Positions 1-7,630 of a stretch of DNA of 13,276 nt are shown piece by piece. Position 1 is the stretch's first letter, and the number at the start of each line of letters is the position of its first letter. The position numbers were made by a program, and so were the translations under genes. This DNA comes from Acidobacteriota bacterium (GTDB taxonomy: Bacteria > Acidobacteriota > Vicinamibacteria > Vicinamibacterales > 2-12-FULL-66-21). Under the pieces are notes generated by a model. That model had not been told where the DNA came from. It searched no databases and was given only the letters and a program-made list of their open reading frames with translations. The stretch spans positions 1-13,276 of the forward strand of contig JABFWM010000568.1 in NCBI GenBank assembly GCA_013362195.1, in the 5' to 3' direction.

Positions 1-6
1 CCGTCT

Positions 7-14
7 GCTACACT
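7..14 (+). promoter_or_regulatory. Candidate -10 element for the O-methyltransferase gene
   Basis: TGCTACACT places a TACACT hexamer at 9-14, preceded by TGC as in extended -10 promoters. The predicted transcription start falls at or beside the ATG at 23, implying a leaderless mRNA. The -35 region lies outside the window. The short element TACACTGC resembles the TATACTGC found in front of the regulator gene. Confidence 0.35.
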
Positions 15-22
15 GCGCGCTC

Positions 23-694
23 ATGCCCGCCGACAAGTCGTGGATCGATGTCGATCAGTACATCAATGACCAGGTGACCGCCGAGGACGCCGCGCTGGCG
101 TCGGCGATGCAGGCGGCCGCCACCGCGGGGCTGCCGCCGATCAGCGTGACGGCGCCGCAGGGCAAGCTGCTGCACCTGCTGGCGCGGAGCATCAACGCGC
201 GGCGCGTGCTCGAGATCGGCACGCTCGCCGGCTACAGCACGATCTGGCTGGCGCGCGCGGTTGGCGAAGGCGGGCGCGTCGTGACGATCGAGTTCGACGA
301 GACGCACGCACGCATAGCGCGAACGAATTTCGCGCGCGCCGGCCTCGACGCACGCATCGATCTGCGCGTCGGCCGGGCGCAGGACGTCCTTCCCCGCCTC
401 GAGCACGAGCGCGCGGGCCCCTTCGATTTCATCTTCATCGATGCGGACAAGCCGAGTACGACCGAGTATTTCGAGTGGTCGCTCGAGCTGTCGCGGCCGG
501 GATCGCTGATCTTCGTCGACAACGTCGTGCGGAACGGTGGACTCGCCGACGGCTCGAGTCGCGATCCGGACGTCCTCGGAATGCGGCGGTTCCTCGAGCG
601 GCTCGGCAAAGAACCGCGCGTCGTGGCGACCGCGATCCAGACCGTCGGCGGCAAGAGCTACGATGGCTTCGCGCTGGCGCTGGTCATCGGGTAA
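23..694 (+). CDS. Class I SAM-dependent O-methyltransferase (catechol/caffeoyl-CoA OMT family)
   Basis: This 223-residue protein is a small, single-domain, cytoplasmic methyltransferase that should transfer a methyl group from S-adenosylmethionine to a hydroxyl, typically of a catechol-like substrate. The SAM-binding motif EIGTLAGYS lies at residues 64-72. It is followed by the acidic end of the second strand (TIEFDE, 89-94), the metal-binding IDADK (139-143) and the DNVVRNG motif (166-172), all typical of the family-3 O-methyltransferases. The length matches the family. The ATG at 23 is the first possible start visible. There is no Shine-Dalgarno sequence, but a TGCTACACT element at 7-15 ends 8 bases before the ATG, which would suit a leaderless transcript. 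It faces the regulator gene and is probably not part of the benzoyl-CoA cluster. The substrate cannot be read from the sequence. Confidence 0.9.
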   Translation: MPADKSWIDVDQYINDQVTAEDAALASAMQAAATAGLPPISVTAPQGKLLHLLARSINARRVLEIGTLAGYSTIWLARAVGEGGRVVTIEFDETHARIARTNFARAGLDARIDLRVGRAQDVLPRLEHERAGPFDFIFIDADKPSTTEYFEWSLELSRPGSLIFVDNVVRNGGLADGSSRDPDVLGMRRFLERLGKEPRVVATAIQTVGGKSYDGFALALVIG

Positions 695-719
695 GGTCGC
701 CGACCAATGGTGAACGACC

Positions 720-766
720 TGCGCCGACGCCCCTGATCCGGCCCTGGTAGCTGCACCAGCGGCGCA
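720..766. terminator. Nested inverted repeats between convergent genes, possible bidirectional terminator
   Basis: In the 87-base gap between the convergent methyltransferase and regulator genes, TGCGCCG (720-726) pairs with CGGCGCA (760-766). Inside it CTGGT (744-748) pairs with ACCAG (755-759) around a 6-base loop. There is no T-tract on either side, so it is not a classical rho-independent terminator. The position is what suggests the role. Short inverted repeats arise often by chance at this GC content. Confidence 0.25.
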
Positions 767-781
767 AGCAGGGACCCGTGG

Positions 782-1570
782 TCACGTCGCATCCGGTGGG
801 CCGGCGACCAGCGTGCGCACTTCCTCGACGATCCGATCGATCGCCTTGCCGGTTGTCTCGACGGTGAACGCCGCGGTCGCGTACAGCGGGTCGCGCGCCG
901 CCAGCAGCGACCGCAGGTCGGCCATCGCCTGCGGATGGTTCGTCATCGGGCGCCGATCCCCCTGACGCACGACGCGGTTCCAGTGGTCCTCGGGAGAGGC
1001 GCGCAGCCAGATCGTGGTGGCGGCGCGGCGCAGCAGCGCGAAGGTCTCGCCGGCGGTCACCAGGCCGCCGCCGGTCGCCAGCACCATCGGCCGCCGCTCC
1101 GCGAGCACGTCGACCAGCGTGTCGCGTTCGAGCCGCCGGTAATACTCCTCGCCGTGAAGCGAGAACAATTCCGCGAGCGAGAGGTCCGCTGCCTCTTCGA
1201 TCCGTCGATCGAGCTCCACGAAGGGCAGACGCATGCGTCGCGCCAGCCGTCTGCCGATGGTCGTCTTTCCCGCGCCGCGCAGGCCGAGCAGCGCAATGAC
1301 CAGCGGCGGCGCGTCGTCGTGTTCGTCGAGGAGGTCGGCCGGCGATCGATCCAGCGCGCGGGCAAGGTCCGCCAGACGACGCACCGAGATGTTCGCGCGT
1401 CCCGCTTCGAGCTGCACGAGGAAGCGCACCGACACCCCCGATCGCTCGGCGAGATCGCGCCGCGTCCAGTTGCGTACGGTGCGCCCTTCGCGGACACGCC
1501 GCCCGATCAAGTGCAGCAGTGGATCGATCATCGTCACGGAAGCGGCTGGTGAACGGGCGGTCAGGCCCAT
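782..1570 (-). CDS. boxR: BoxR/BzdR-type regulator: XRE helix-turn-helix fused to a shikimate-kinase-like domain
   Basis: This 262-residue cytoplasmic regulator has an XRE/Cro-type helix-turn-helix at about residues 21-80 (TRRDLAERSGVSVRFLVQLEAG is its recognition region). A shikimate-kinase-like domain follows at about 90-255, with a Walker A loop GLRGAGKT (96-103), ELD (119-121), GEEYYRRLE (140-148), ATGGG (165-169) and RRPMT (206-210). This architecture is that of BzdR and BoxR, which repress aromatic-degradation genes and release DNA when benzoyl-CoA occupies the kinase-like pocket. Its position, divergent from boxC and boxB, supports the same job here. It is somewhat shorter than the roughly 300-residue BzdR. 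An internal ATG at 1531 is an alternative start. I chose 1570 because a -10-like element ends 7 bases upstream. Whether the domain keeps any kinase activity is unknown. Autoregulation is likely, because its -10 lies inside the inverted repeat at 1576-1618. Confidence 0.85.
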   Translation of the reverse strand: MGLTARSPAASVTMIDPLLHLIGRRVREGRTVRNWTRRDLAERSGVSVRFLVQLEAGRANISVRRLADLARALDRSPADLLDEHDDAPPLVIALLGLRGAGKTTIGRRLARRMRLPFVELDRRIEEAADLSLAELFSLHGEEYYRRLERDTLVDVLAERRPMVLATGGGLVTAGETFALLRRAATTIWLRASPEDHWNRVVRQGDRRPMTNHPQAMADLRSLLAARDPLYATAAFTVETTGKAIDRIVEEVRTLVAGPPDAT

Positions 1571-1575
1571 CGGAC

Positions 1576-1618
1576 GCAGTATAACGCACGATGATGTCGA
1601 CCGAGTGCACTATACTGC
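1576..1618. promoter_or_regulatory. Inverted-repeat operator between boxR and boxC
   Basis: The arms GCAGTATAACGCAC (1576-1589) and GTGCACTATACTGC (1605-1618) match as an inverted repeat at 12 of 14 positions, with a 15-base spacer containing the palindrome GTCGAC (1596-1601). The left arm contains the regulator's own -10-like TATACT (minus strand, 1583-1578). The right arm ends two bases before the TTGACA of the candidate boxC promoter. A dimeric regulator bound here would block both divergent promoters. The right arm carries a TGCA core (1606-1609), and I recall TGCA repeats as part of BzdR operators. Binding itself is inferred. Confidence 0.6.
1578..1583 (-). promoter_or_regulatory. Candidate -10 element of the regulator gene
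   Basis: TATACT on the minus strand ends 7 bases before the ATG at 1570, so transcription would begin at or within a base or two of the start codon. No good -35 is present at normal spacing. The leader has no Shine-Dalgarno sequence, which fits a leaderless transcript. Confidence 0.4.
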
Positions 1619-1619
1619 C

Positions 1620-1649
1620 TTGACAGTGGCGGACGCGCGGCGATAGGCT
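1620..1649 (+). promoter_or_regulatory. Candidate promoter of the box cluster
   Basis: A perfect TTGACA (1620-1625) is followed after 18 bases by TAGGCT (1644-1649), a weak -10 that matches the consensus at three positions. The start site would fall within a few bases of the ATG at 1658. The strong -35 with a weak -10, directly beside the operator arm, fits a repressible promoter. Confidence 0.4.
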
Positions 1650-1657
1650 GAGCGCCT

Positions 1658-3316
<1,659 letters not shown>

Positions 3317-3323
3317 CTGACCG

Positions 3324-3361
3324 CGGCATCAGGGCGTCTGTCGCTGATGCCGGAGACGCCC
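3324..3361 (+). other. Interleaved inverted repeats in the boxC-boxB gap (pseudoknot or alternative hairpins)
   Basis: CGGCATCAG (3324-3332) pairs perfectly with CTGATGCCG (3344-3352), while GGCGTCT (3333-3339), in the loop of that stem, pairs perfectly with AGACGCC (3354-3360). The order a-b-a'-b' means the RNA can form either hairpin or an H-type pseudoknot. It sits 25 bases before the boxB ATG and could affect mRNA stability or boxB translation. No T-tract follows, so it is not an intrinsic terminator. Confidence 0.4.
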
Positions 3362-3386
3362 GAGGTTCGGGGCTGCGGGGCCGATC

Positions 3387-4805
3387 ATGATCTCAGCCGA
3401 GAAAATTCCAAACAACGTCGGTCTGTCCAGCAACAAACGGCTGCAGCGCGCGCTGGAGCACTGGCAGCCGGCCTACATTCAGTGGTGGAAGGACATGGGG
3501 CCGCAGGGCTTCCAGGACTACCACCAGGTCTACGTGCGCACCGCGGTGAGCGTCGATGCGGCCGGATGGGCGCATTTCGAATACGTGCGGCTGCCCGAGT
3601 ACCGCTGGGGCATTTTTCTGGCGGATCCCGTGCACGATCGGCGGATCGGGTTCGGCGACTTCATGGGGCAGCCGGTCTGGCAGGAGGTGCCGGGCGAGTT
3701 CCGCAATCAGCTGCGGCGCCTGATCGTCACGCAAGGGGACACCGAGCCGGCGAGCGTGGAGCAGCAGCGCTGGCTCGGGCAACGGTGTCCCTCGCTCTAC
3801 GACTTGCGCAATCTCTTTCAGGTCAACGTCGAGGAGGGGCGCCATCTCTGGGCGATGGTCTACCTGCTGCACTCGTACTTCGGGCGGGACGGGCGCGACG
3901 AAGCGGAGGAACTGCTCGCGCGGCAGAGCGGCAATCGCGACAAGCCGCGCATCCTCGACGCCTTCAACGAGCCGATCGACAACTGGCTCGACTTCTTCAT
4001 GTTCACGATGTTCACCGACCGCGACGGCAAGTCGCAGCTGCTGTCGCTGTCCGAGAGCTCGCTCGACCCGCTGTCGCGAACGACGCGCTTCATGCTGACC
4101 GAGGAAGCGCACCACATGTTCGTCGGCGAGACCGGCGTCGCGCGCATCCTCGAGCGCACGTGCCAGCTGACCAGGACCGCGGGGTTCTCCGGCGACGTGC
4201 GGAAGGTGGGCGGCATCGACCTGCCGACGATCCAGAAATTCATCAATCTCTGGTTCAGCCTGAGCCTCGACCTGCACGGCAACGAGATCTCGACCAACGC
4301 GGCGTCGTATTTCGCAAACGGGCTGAAGGGGCGCGCCTACGAGGACAAGTGGGACGACCATCGCGTCACCGAGACGACCTACGAGCTCGAAGTGTCGCAG
4401 GAGGGCAAGCTCGAACGGCGGCACATCCCGATGCGCACGGCGATGAACGAGGTGCTCCGCGACTGGTACGTGAGCGACTGTCAGGCGGGCGTGACGCGGT
4501 GGAACCGGATCCTCGAGCGGCACGGTTTCTCGGACCGGCTGCGGCTGCCCGATCGCAAGTTCAACCGCGGCATCGGCATGTTCTCGTCGCTTCACTTCGA
4601 TCCCGACGGGCATCCGCTGTCCGACGAGCAGTGGGCGCGGCGCAAGGACGAATGGCTGCCGTCGCCGCACGATCGCGACTATCTGCTCAGCATCATGAAC
4701 GAGCCCGTGTACGAGGCCGGAAAGTTCGCCAACTACATCGCGCCGCCGCCGCGCGGGATCAAGGGCCTTCCGGTCCACTTCGAGTACGTGCGGACCGAGG
4801 CGTGA
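3387..4805 (+). CDS. boxB: Benzoyl-CoA 2,3-epoxidase (oxygenase component)
   Basis: BoxB is the diiron oxygenase that converts benzoyl-CoA and O2 to 2,3-epoxybenzoyl-CoA, with electrons from the BoxA reductase. The 472-residue length is full for the family. E120, E150, H153 (NVEEGRHLW), D211, E240 and H243 (LTEEAHHMF) form the complete carboxylate/histidine ligand set, at positions I recall being the same in the characterised Azoarcus enzyme. The N-terminus EKIPNNV...ALEHWQPAYIQWWKDMGPQ and the segment EYRWGIFLADP (71-81) are BoxB signatures. The ATG at 3387 gives the usual family N-terminus, and the GGGG at 3377-3380 is a weak ribosome-binding site. No boxA gene follows, as it does in well-studied clusters, so the reductase must be encoded elsewhere. 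An 85-base gap with a hairpin separates it from the next gene. Confidence 0.97.
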   Translation: MISAEKIPNNVGLSSNKRLQRALEHWQPAYIQWWKDMGPQGFQDYHQVYVRTAVSVDAAGWAHFEYVRLPEYRWGIFLADPVHDRRIGFGDFMGQPVWQEVPGEFRNQLRRLIVTQGDTEPASVEQQRWLGQRCPSLYDLRNLFQVNVEEGRHLWAMVYLLHSYFGRDGRDEAEELLARQSGNRDKPRILDAFNEPIDNWLDFFMFTMFTDRDGKSQLLSLSESSLDPLSRTTRFMLTEEAHHMFVGETGVARILERTCQLTRTAGFSGDVRKVGGIDLPTIQKFINLWFSLSLDLHGNEISTNAASYFANGLKGRAYEDKWDDHRVTETTYELEVSQEGKLERRHIPMRTAMNEVLRDWYVSDCQAGVTRWNRILERHGFSDRLRLPDRKFNRGIGMFSSLHFDPDGHPLSDEQWARRKDEWLPSPHDRDYLLSIMNEPVYEAGKFANYIAPPPRGIKGLPVHFEYVRTEA

Positions 4806-4857
4806 CTGCGGGACGCCGGACGTCCAGCGCCGGCCCGAGAAGCGGACGCGGCCATTC

Positions 4858-4884
4858 GCCGGTGGACCACCGGCTCTTTCTTCC
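4858..4884 (+). terminator. Hairpin with interrupted T-tract between boxB and the aldehyde dehydrogenase gene
   Basis: GCCGGTG (4858-4864) pairs with CACCGGC (4868-4874) around a three-base loop and is followed by TCTTTCTTCC (4875-4884). This is the best intrinsic-terminator-like element in the window. The T-run is interrupted by C, and the next gene starts at 4891, so it would more likely reduce transcription of the distal genes than stop it, or act as a 3' stabiliser for boxB mRNA. Confidence 0.4.
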
Positions 4885-4890
4885 GGGGGC

Positions 4891-6357
4891 GTGACTGTGA
4901 CGACCGCCGCAATCGAGCACAAGAAACTCTTCATCGACAACCAGTGGCGCGACGCGTCGGGCGGCCGGACCGTCGAGGTCATCAATCCCGCGACCGAGGA
5001 CGTGATCGCCACGGTCGCGTCCGCCGAGCGCGGCGATCTCGATGCGGCGGTGGCCGCCGCGCGCGCGGCGCTGCACGGCCCGTGGAGCGCGCTGTCGGCG
5101 CGCGAACGCGGCCGTCTGGTCCGGCGCATCGGCGAGCGGCTTCTCGAGCGCGCTGACGACATCGCGCGCCTCGAGACGCTCCACAACGGCAAGCCGATCT
5201 TCGAATCGCGCCAGATCGAGATCCCGGCCGCGGCCGAGTGCTTCGAGTACTACGGCGGCTGGGCCGACAAGGTGATGGGCGAGACCATCCCGGTGAAGGG
5301 CAACTACCTCACCTACACGCTCCGCGAACCCGTCGGCGTCGTGGCGGCAATCGTGCCGTGGAACTTCCCCCTGCTGCTGGCGGCCTGGAAGGTCGCGCCG
5401 GCGCTCGCGTGCGGCAACACCGTGATCGTCAAACCGGCGAGCCAGACGCCGCTGACGGCGCTCGCGCTCGCGGAAGTGGCCGCGGAGGTCGGCCTGCCGG
5501 CCGGCGTGCTGAACGTCCTCACCGGTCCCGGCTCGAGCCTCGGTCAAGCCATCGTCGAGCACCCCGGCATCGACAAGATCGCGTTCACCGGCGATACCGG
5601 CACCGGCAAGGCGATCATGCGGTCCGCCGCCGACACGCTCAAGAAGATCACGCTGGAGCTTGGCGGCAAGTCGCCGAACATCGTGCTCCCCGATGCCGAC
5701 CTCGACGCGGCGCTGCGCGGCGCGACGACCGGCATCTTCTACGGCAAAGGGGAAGTGTGCGCCGCCGGTTCGCGGCTGCTGGTCGATCGATCGATCAAGG
5801 ACCAGTTCATGGAGAAGCTCGCCGCGCGCGTCAGGAAGATGGTCGCCGGCGATCCGCTCGATCCGAAGACGCGCTACGGCGCGCTCGCGTCGAAGAAACA
5901 GCTCGAGACGGTGCAGCGCTACGTGGCCACCGCCAGGCAGGAAGGGGCGGCGCTGGTCGCCGGCGGCGACCGCCTCGACATCGGCACCGGCAAGGGCTAT
6001 TTCTTCCAGCCGACGGTGTTCGACCAGGTCACGCCGGCGATGACCATCGCCCGCGAGGAGATATTCGGGCCCGTGCTGGCGACGATTGACTTCGCCGATC
6101 TCGACGAGGCCATCGCCCGCGCTAACGACACGCAGTACGGGCTGGCGGCGGCGGTGTGGACGAAGGACATCAAGAAGGCGCACTACGTCGCGCGCAAGCT
6201 GCAGGCGGGCACGATCTGGATCAACACCTACAACGTCTACGACACGGCGGCGCCGTTCGGCGGCTACAAGGCGAGCGGCTTCGGGCGCGAGATGAGCGCC
6301 CACGCGCTCGAGCACTACACGCAGGTGAAAAGCGTGTGGGTGGACCTGGGGATGTAG
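4891..6357 (+). CDS. NAD(P)-dependent aldehyde dehydrogenase, probably of the CoA-semialdehyde step
   Basis: This 488-residue protein is a complete ALDH-superfamily enzyme. The active-site cysteine is C290 (GEVCAAGSR, 287-295) and the general base E256 (LELGGK, 255-260). The PWNFP loop with N158, the cofactor-binding K181 (KPAS), the FTGDTGTG motif (232-239) and EEIFGPV (389-395) are all present. In the box pathway an aldehyde dehydrogenase (BoxD) oxidises 3,4-didehydroadipyl-CoA semialdehyde, so its place after boxB suggests that role. The sequence reads more like the betaine-aldehyde/DhaS-type group than the longer BoxD proteins I know. The adjacent kynureninase-like gene makes 2-aminomuconate semialdehyde a second candidate substrate. 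The GTG at 4891 follows a GGGGG tract about 2-6 bases upstream, and GTG at 4897 is an alternative. The next gene begins 13 bases after the stop, indicating co-transcription. Confidence 0.92.
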   Translation: MTVTTAAIEHKKLFIDNQWRDASGGRTVEVINPATEDVIATVASAERGDLDAAVAAARAALHGPWSALSARERGRLVRRIGERLLERADDIARLETLHNGKPIFESRQIEIPAAAECFEYYGGWADKVMGETIPVKGNYLTYTLREPVGVVAAIVPWNFPLLLAAWKVAPALACGNTVIVKPASQTPLTALALAEVAAEVGLPAGVLNVLTGPGSSLGQAIVEHPGIDKIAFTGDTGTGKAIMRSAADTLKKITLELGGKSPNIVLPDADLDAALRGATTGIFYGKGEVCAAGSRLLVDRSIKDQFMEKLAARVRKMVAGDPLDPKTRYGALASKKQLETVQRYVATARQEGAALVAGGDRLDIGTGKGYFFQPTVFDQVTPAMTIAREEIFGPVLATIDFADLDEAIARANDTQYGLAAAVWTKDIKKAHYVARKLQAGTIWINTYNVYDTAAPFGGYKASGFGREMSAHALEHYTQVKSVWVDLGM

Positions 6358-6370
6358 GCGCGGTCTCTCC

Positions 6371-7558
6371 ATGATCGACGTGTCCCGCTGGCGGCCCGAG
6401 TTTCCAATCCTCGACACCTGCACGTATCTCGTCAGCCATTCGCTCGGCGCCATGCCGGGCCGCGCGCGCGAGTACCTGCGGCGCTACGCCGACGAGTGGT
6501 CGGCGCGCGGCGTGCGGGCGTGGCACGAAGGGTGGTGGGAGATCGGCCGCACGACCGGCGATCTGCTGGCGCCGATCCTCGGCGTGAAGCCCGGCACGAT
6601 CTCGATGCACCAGAACGTCACGGTCGCGCAGGCGATCGTCGCGTCGTGCTTCCGCTACGACGGTCCGCGCCGGCGCATCGTCATGACCGACCTCGAGTTT
6701 CCATCGAACCACTATCTCTTCGAGGGCTTCCGCCGATACGGCGCCGAGGTCGTGTACGTGCCGTCGCCCGACGCGATTGGCATCGATCTCGCCAGGCTCC
6801 TCGATGCCATCGACGAGCGCACCATCCTGGTGCCGCTGTCGCTCGTGCTGTTCAAGAGCGCGCGCATCACCGACGTCCGCGCGGTGATCGAGAAGGCCCA
6901 TCGCGTCGGCGCGCACGTCATCGTCGACGCGTATCAGGCGGCGGGTACGCTCCCGATGCAGCTGGACGCGTGGGAGGCGGATTTCGCGGTCGGCGGATCC
7001 GTCAAATGGCTGTGTGGCGGTCCGGGCGCCGCGTATCTCTACGTACGCCCCGACTTGGCCAACACGCTCGAGCCCGGGTTCGTCGGCTGGGCGGCGCACG
7101 ACGCGCCGTTTGCGTTCGAGACCGGACCAGTGCGGCTCGCGGGCAGTCCCGAACGCTTTCAGAGCGGCACACCCAACGTGCCCTCGCTCTATGCCGCGCG
7201 GGCGGGCTACGAGATCGTCGCCGAGATCGGCGTCGAGGCGATTCGCCGCCGATCCCTGGCGTTGACGCGCCGCCTGATCGACGCTGCGCAGGCCGCCGGC
7301 CTGCGGCTGAATACGCCGACCGCCGACGACGAGCGTGGCGGATCCGTGGTGATCGATGTGCCGGACGGCGCGCGGGTCGCCGAGGAGCTGCTGCGGCGAG
7401 ACGTCATCATCGATCACCGGCCGGGCGCCGGCATCCGCATGGCGCCGCACTTCTACAATACCGAAGCGGACGTCGATCGCGCGGCCGACATCCTGATCGA
7501 GATTCACAGGAACGGCGTGCAGAACCGGACCGGGCGGGGAACGCCGCAATCGACCTGA
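6371..7558 (+). CDS. Kynureninase-like PLP-dependent enzyme (class V aminotransferase fold)
   Basis: This 395-residue fold-type I PLP enzyme resembles kynureninases, which hydrolyse kynurenine to anthranilate and alanine. The Schiff-base lysine is K212 in GGSVKWLCGGPG (208-219), and D186 in VDAYQAAG (185-192) should bind the pyridine nitrogen. The LCGGPGAAYLYVRPDL stretch and the FQSGTPNVPSLYAARAG segment are kynureninase-like. A C-terminal substrate-carboxylate arginine is plausible in HRPGAGIRMAPHFYNTEADV. The ATG lies 13 bases after the aldehyde dehydrogenase stop, so the two genes are very likely co-transcribed. No tryptophan 2,3-dioxygenase, formamidase or anthranilate-CoA ligase gene is present. 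The substrate is therefore open: kynurenine or hydroxykynurenine is the family-based guess, and another C-C or C-S bond cleavage is possible. A PLP enzyme is not a known step of the box pathway. Confidence 0.8.
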   Translation: MIDVSRWRPEFPILDTCTYLVSHSLGAMPGRAREYLRRYADEWSARGVRAWHEGWWEIGRTTGDLLAPILGVKPGTISMHQNVTVAQAIVASCFRYDGPRRRIVMTDLEFPSNHYLFEGFRRYGAEVVYVPSPDAIGIDLARLLDAIDERTILVPLSLVLFKSARITDVRAVIEKAHRVGAHVIVDAYQAAGTLPMQLDAWEADFAVGGSVKWLCGGPGAAYLYVRPDLANTLEPGFVGWAAHDAPFAFETGPVRLAGSPERFQSGTPNVPSLYAARAGYEIVAEIGVEAIRRRSLALTRRLIDAAQAAGLRLNTPTADDERGGSVVIDVPDGARVAEELLRRDVIIDHRPGAGIRMAPHFYNTEADVDRAADILIEIHRNGVQNRTGRGTPQST

Positions 7559-7630
7559 GCGGGGCGCCGATCGGCCAGGGGCATTTTCCTCGCATTCATC
7601 CAGCTGCAGGTCTTTCAGGCTGAGACACAC

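Noticed and set aside
1611..1616. TATACT on the plus strand as the -10 of the box promoter
   Set aside because: No -35-like hexamer or TGn extension lies at suitable spacing upstream. The hexamer is better explained as the mirror copy of the left operator arm, and TTGACA at 1620 offers a better promoter.
3393..6453. Long minus-strand open frames (599 and 564 codons) opposite boxB and the aldehyde dehydrogenase
   Set aside because: They are antisense shadows of strongly recognised genes, low in complexity and rich in Arg, Ala, Val and His, with no recognisable domain. High GC removes stop codons from opposite frames.
7559..7630. The gap before the dehydrogenase as a promoter or terminator
   Set aside because: It contains a GCCGATCGGC palindrome and a short T-run, but no stem followed by a T-tract and no paired -35/-10. 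I see nothing convincing in it.
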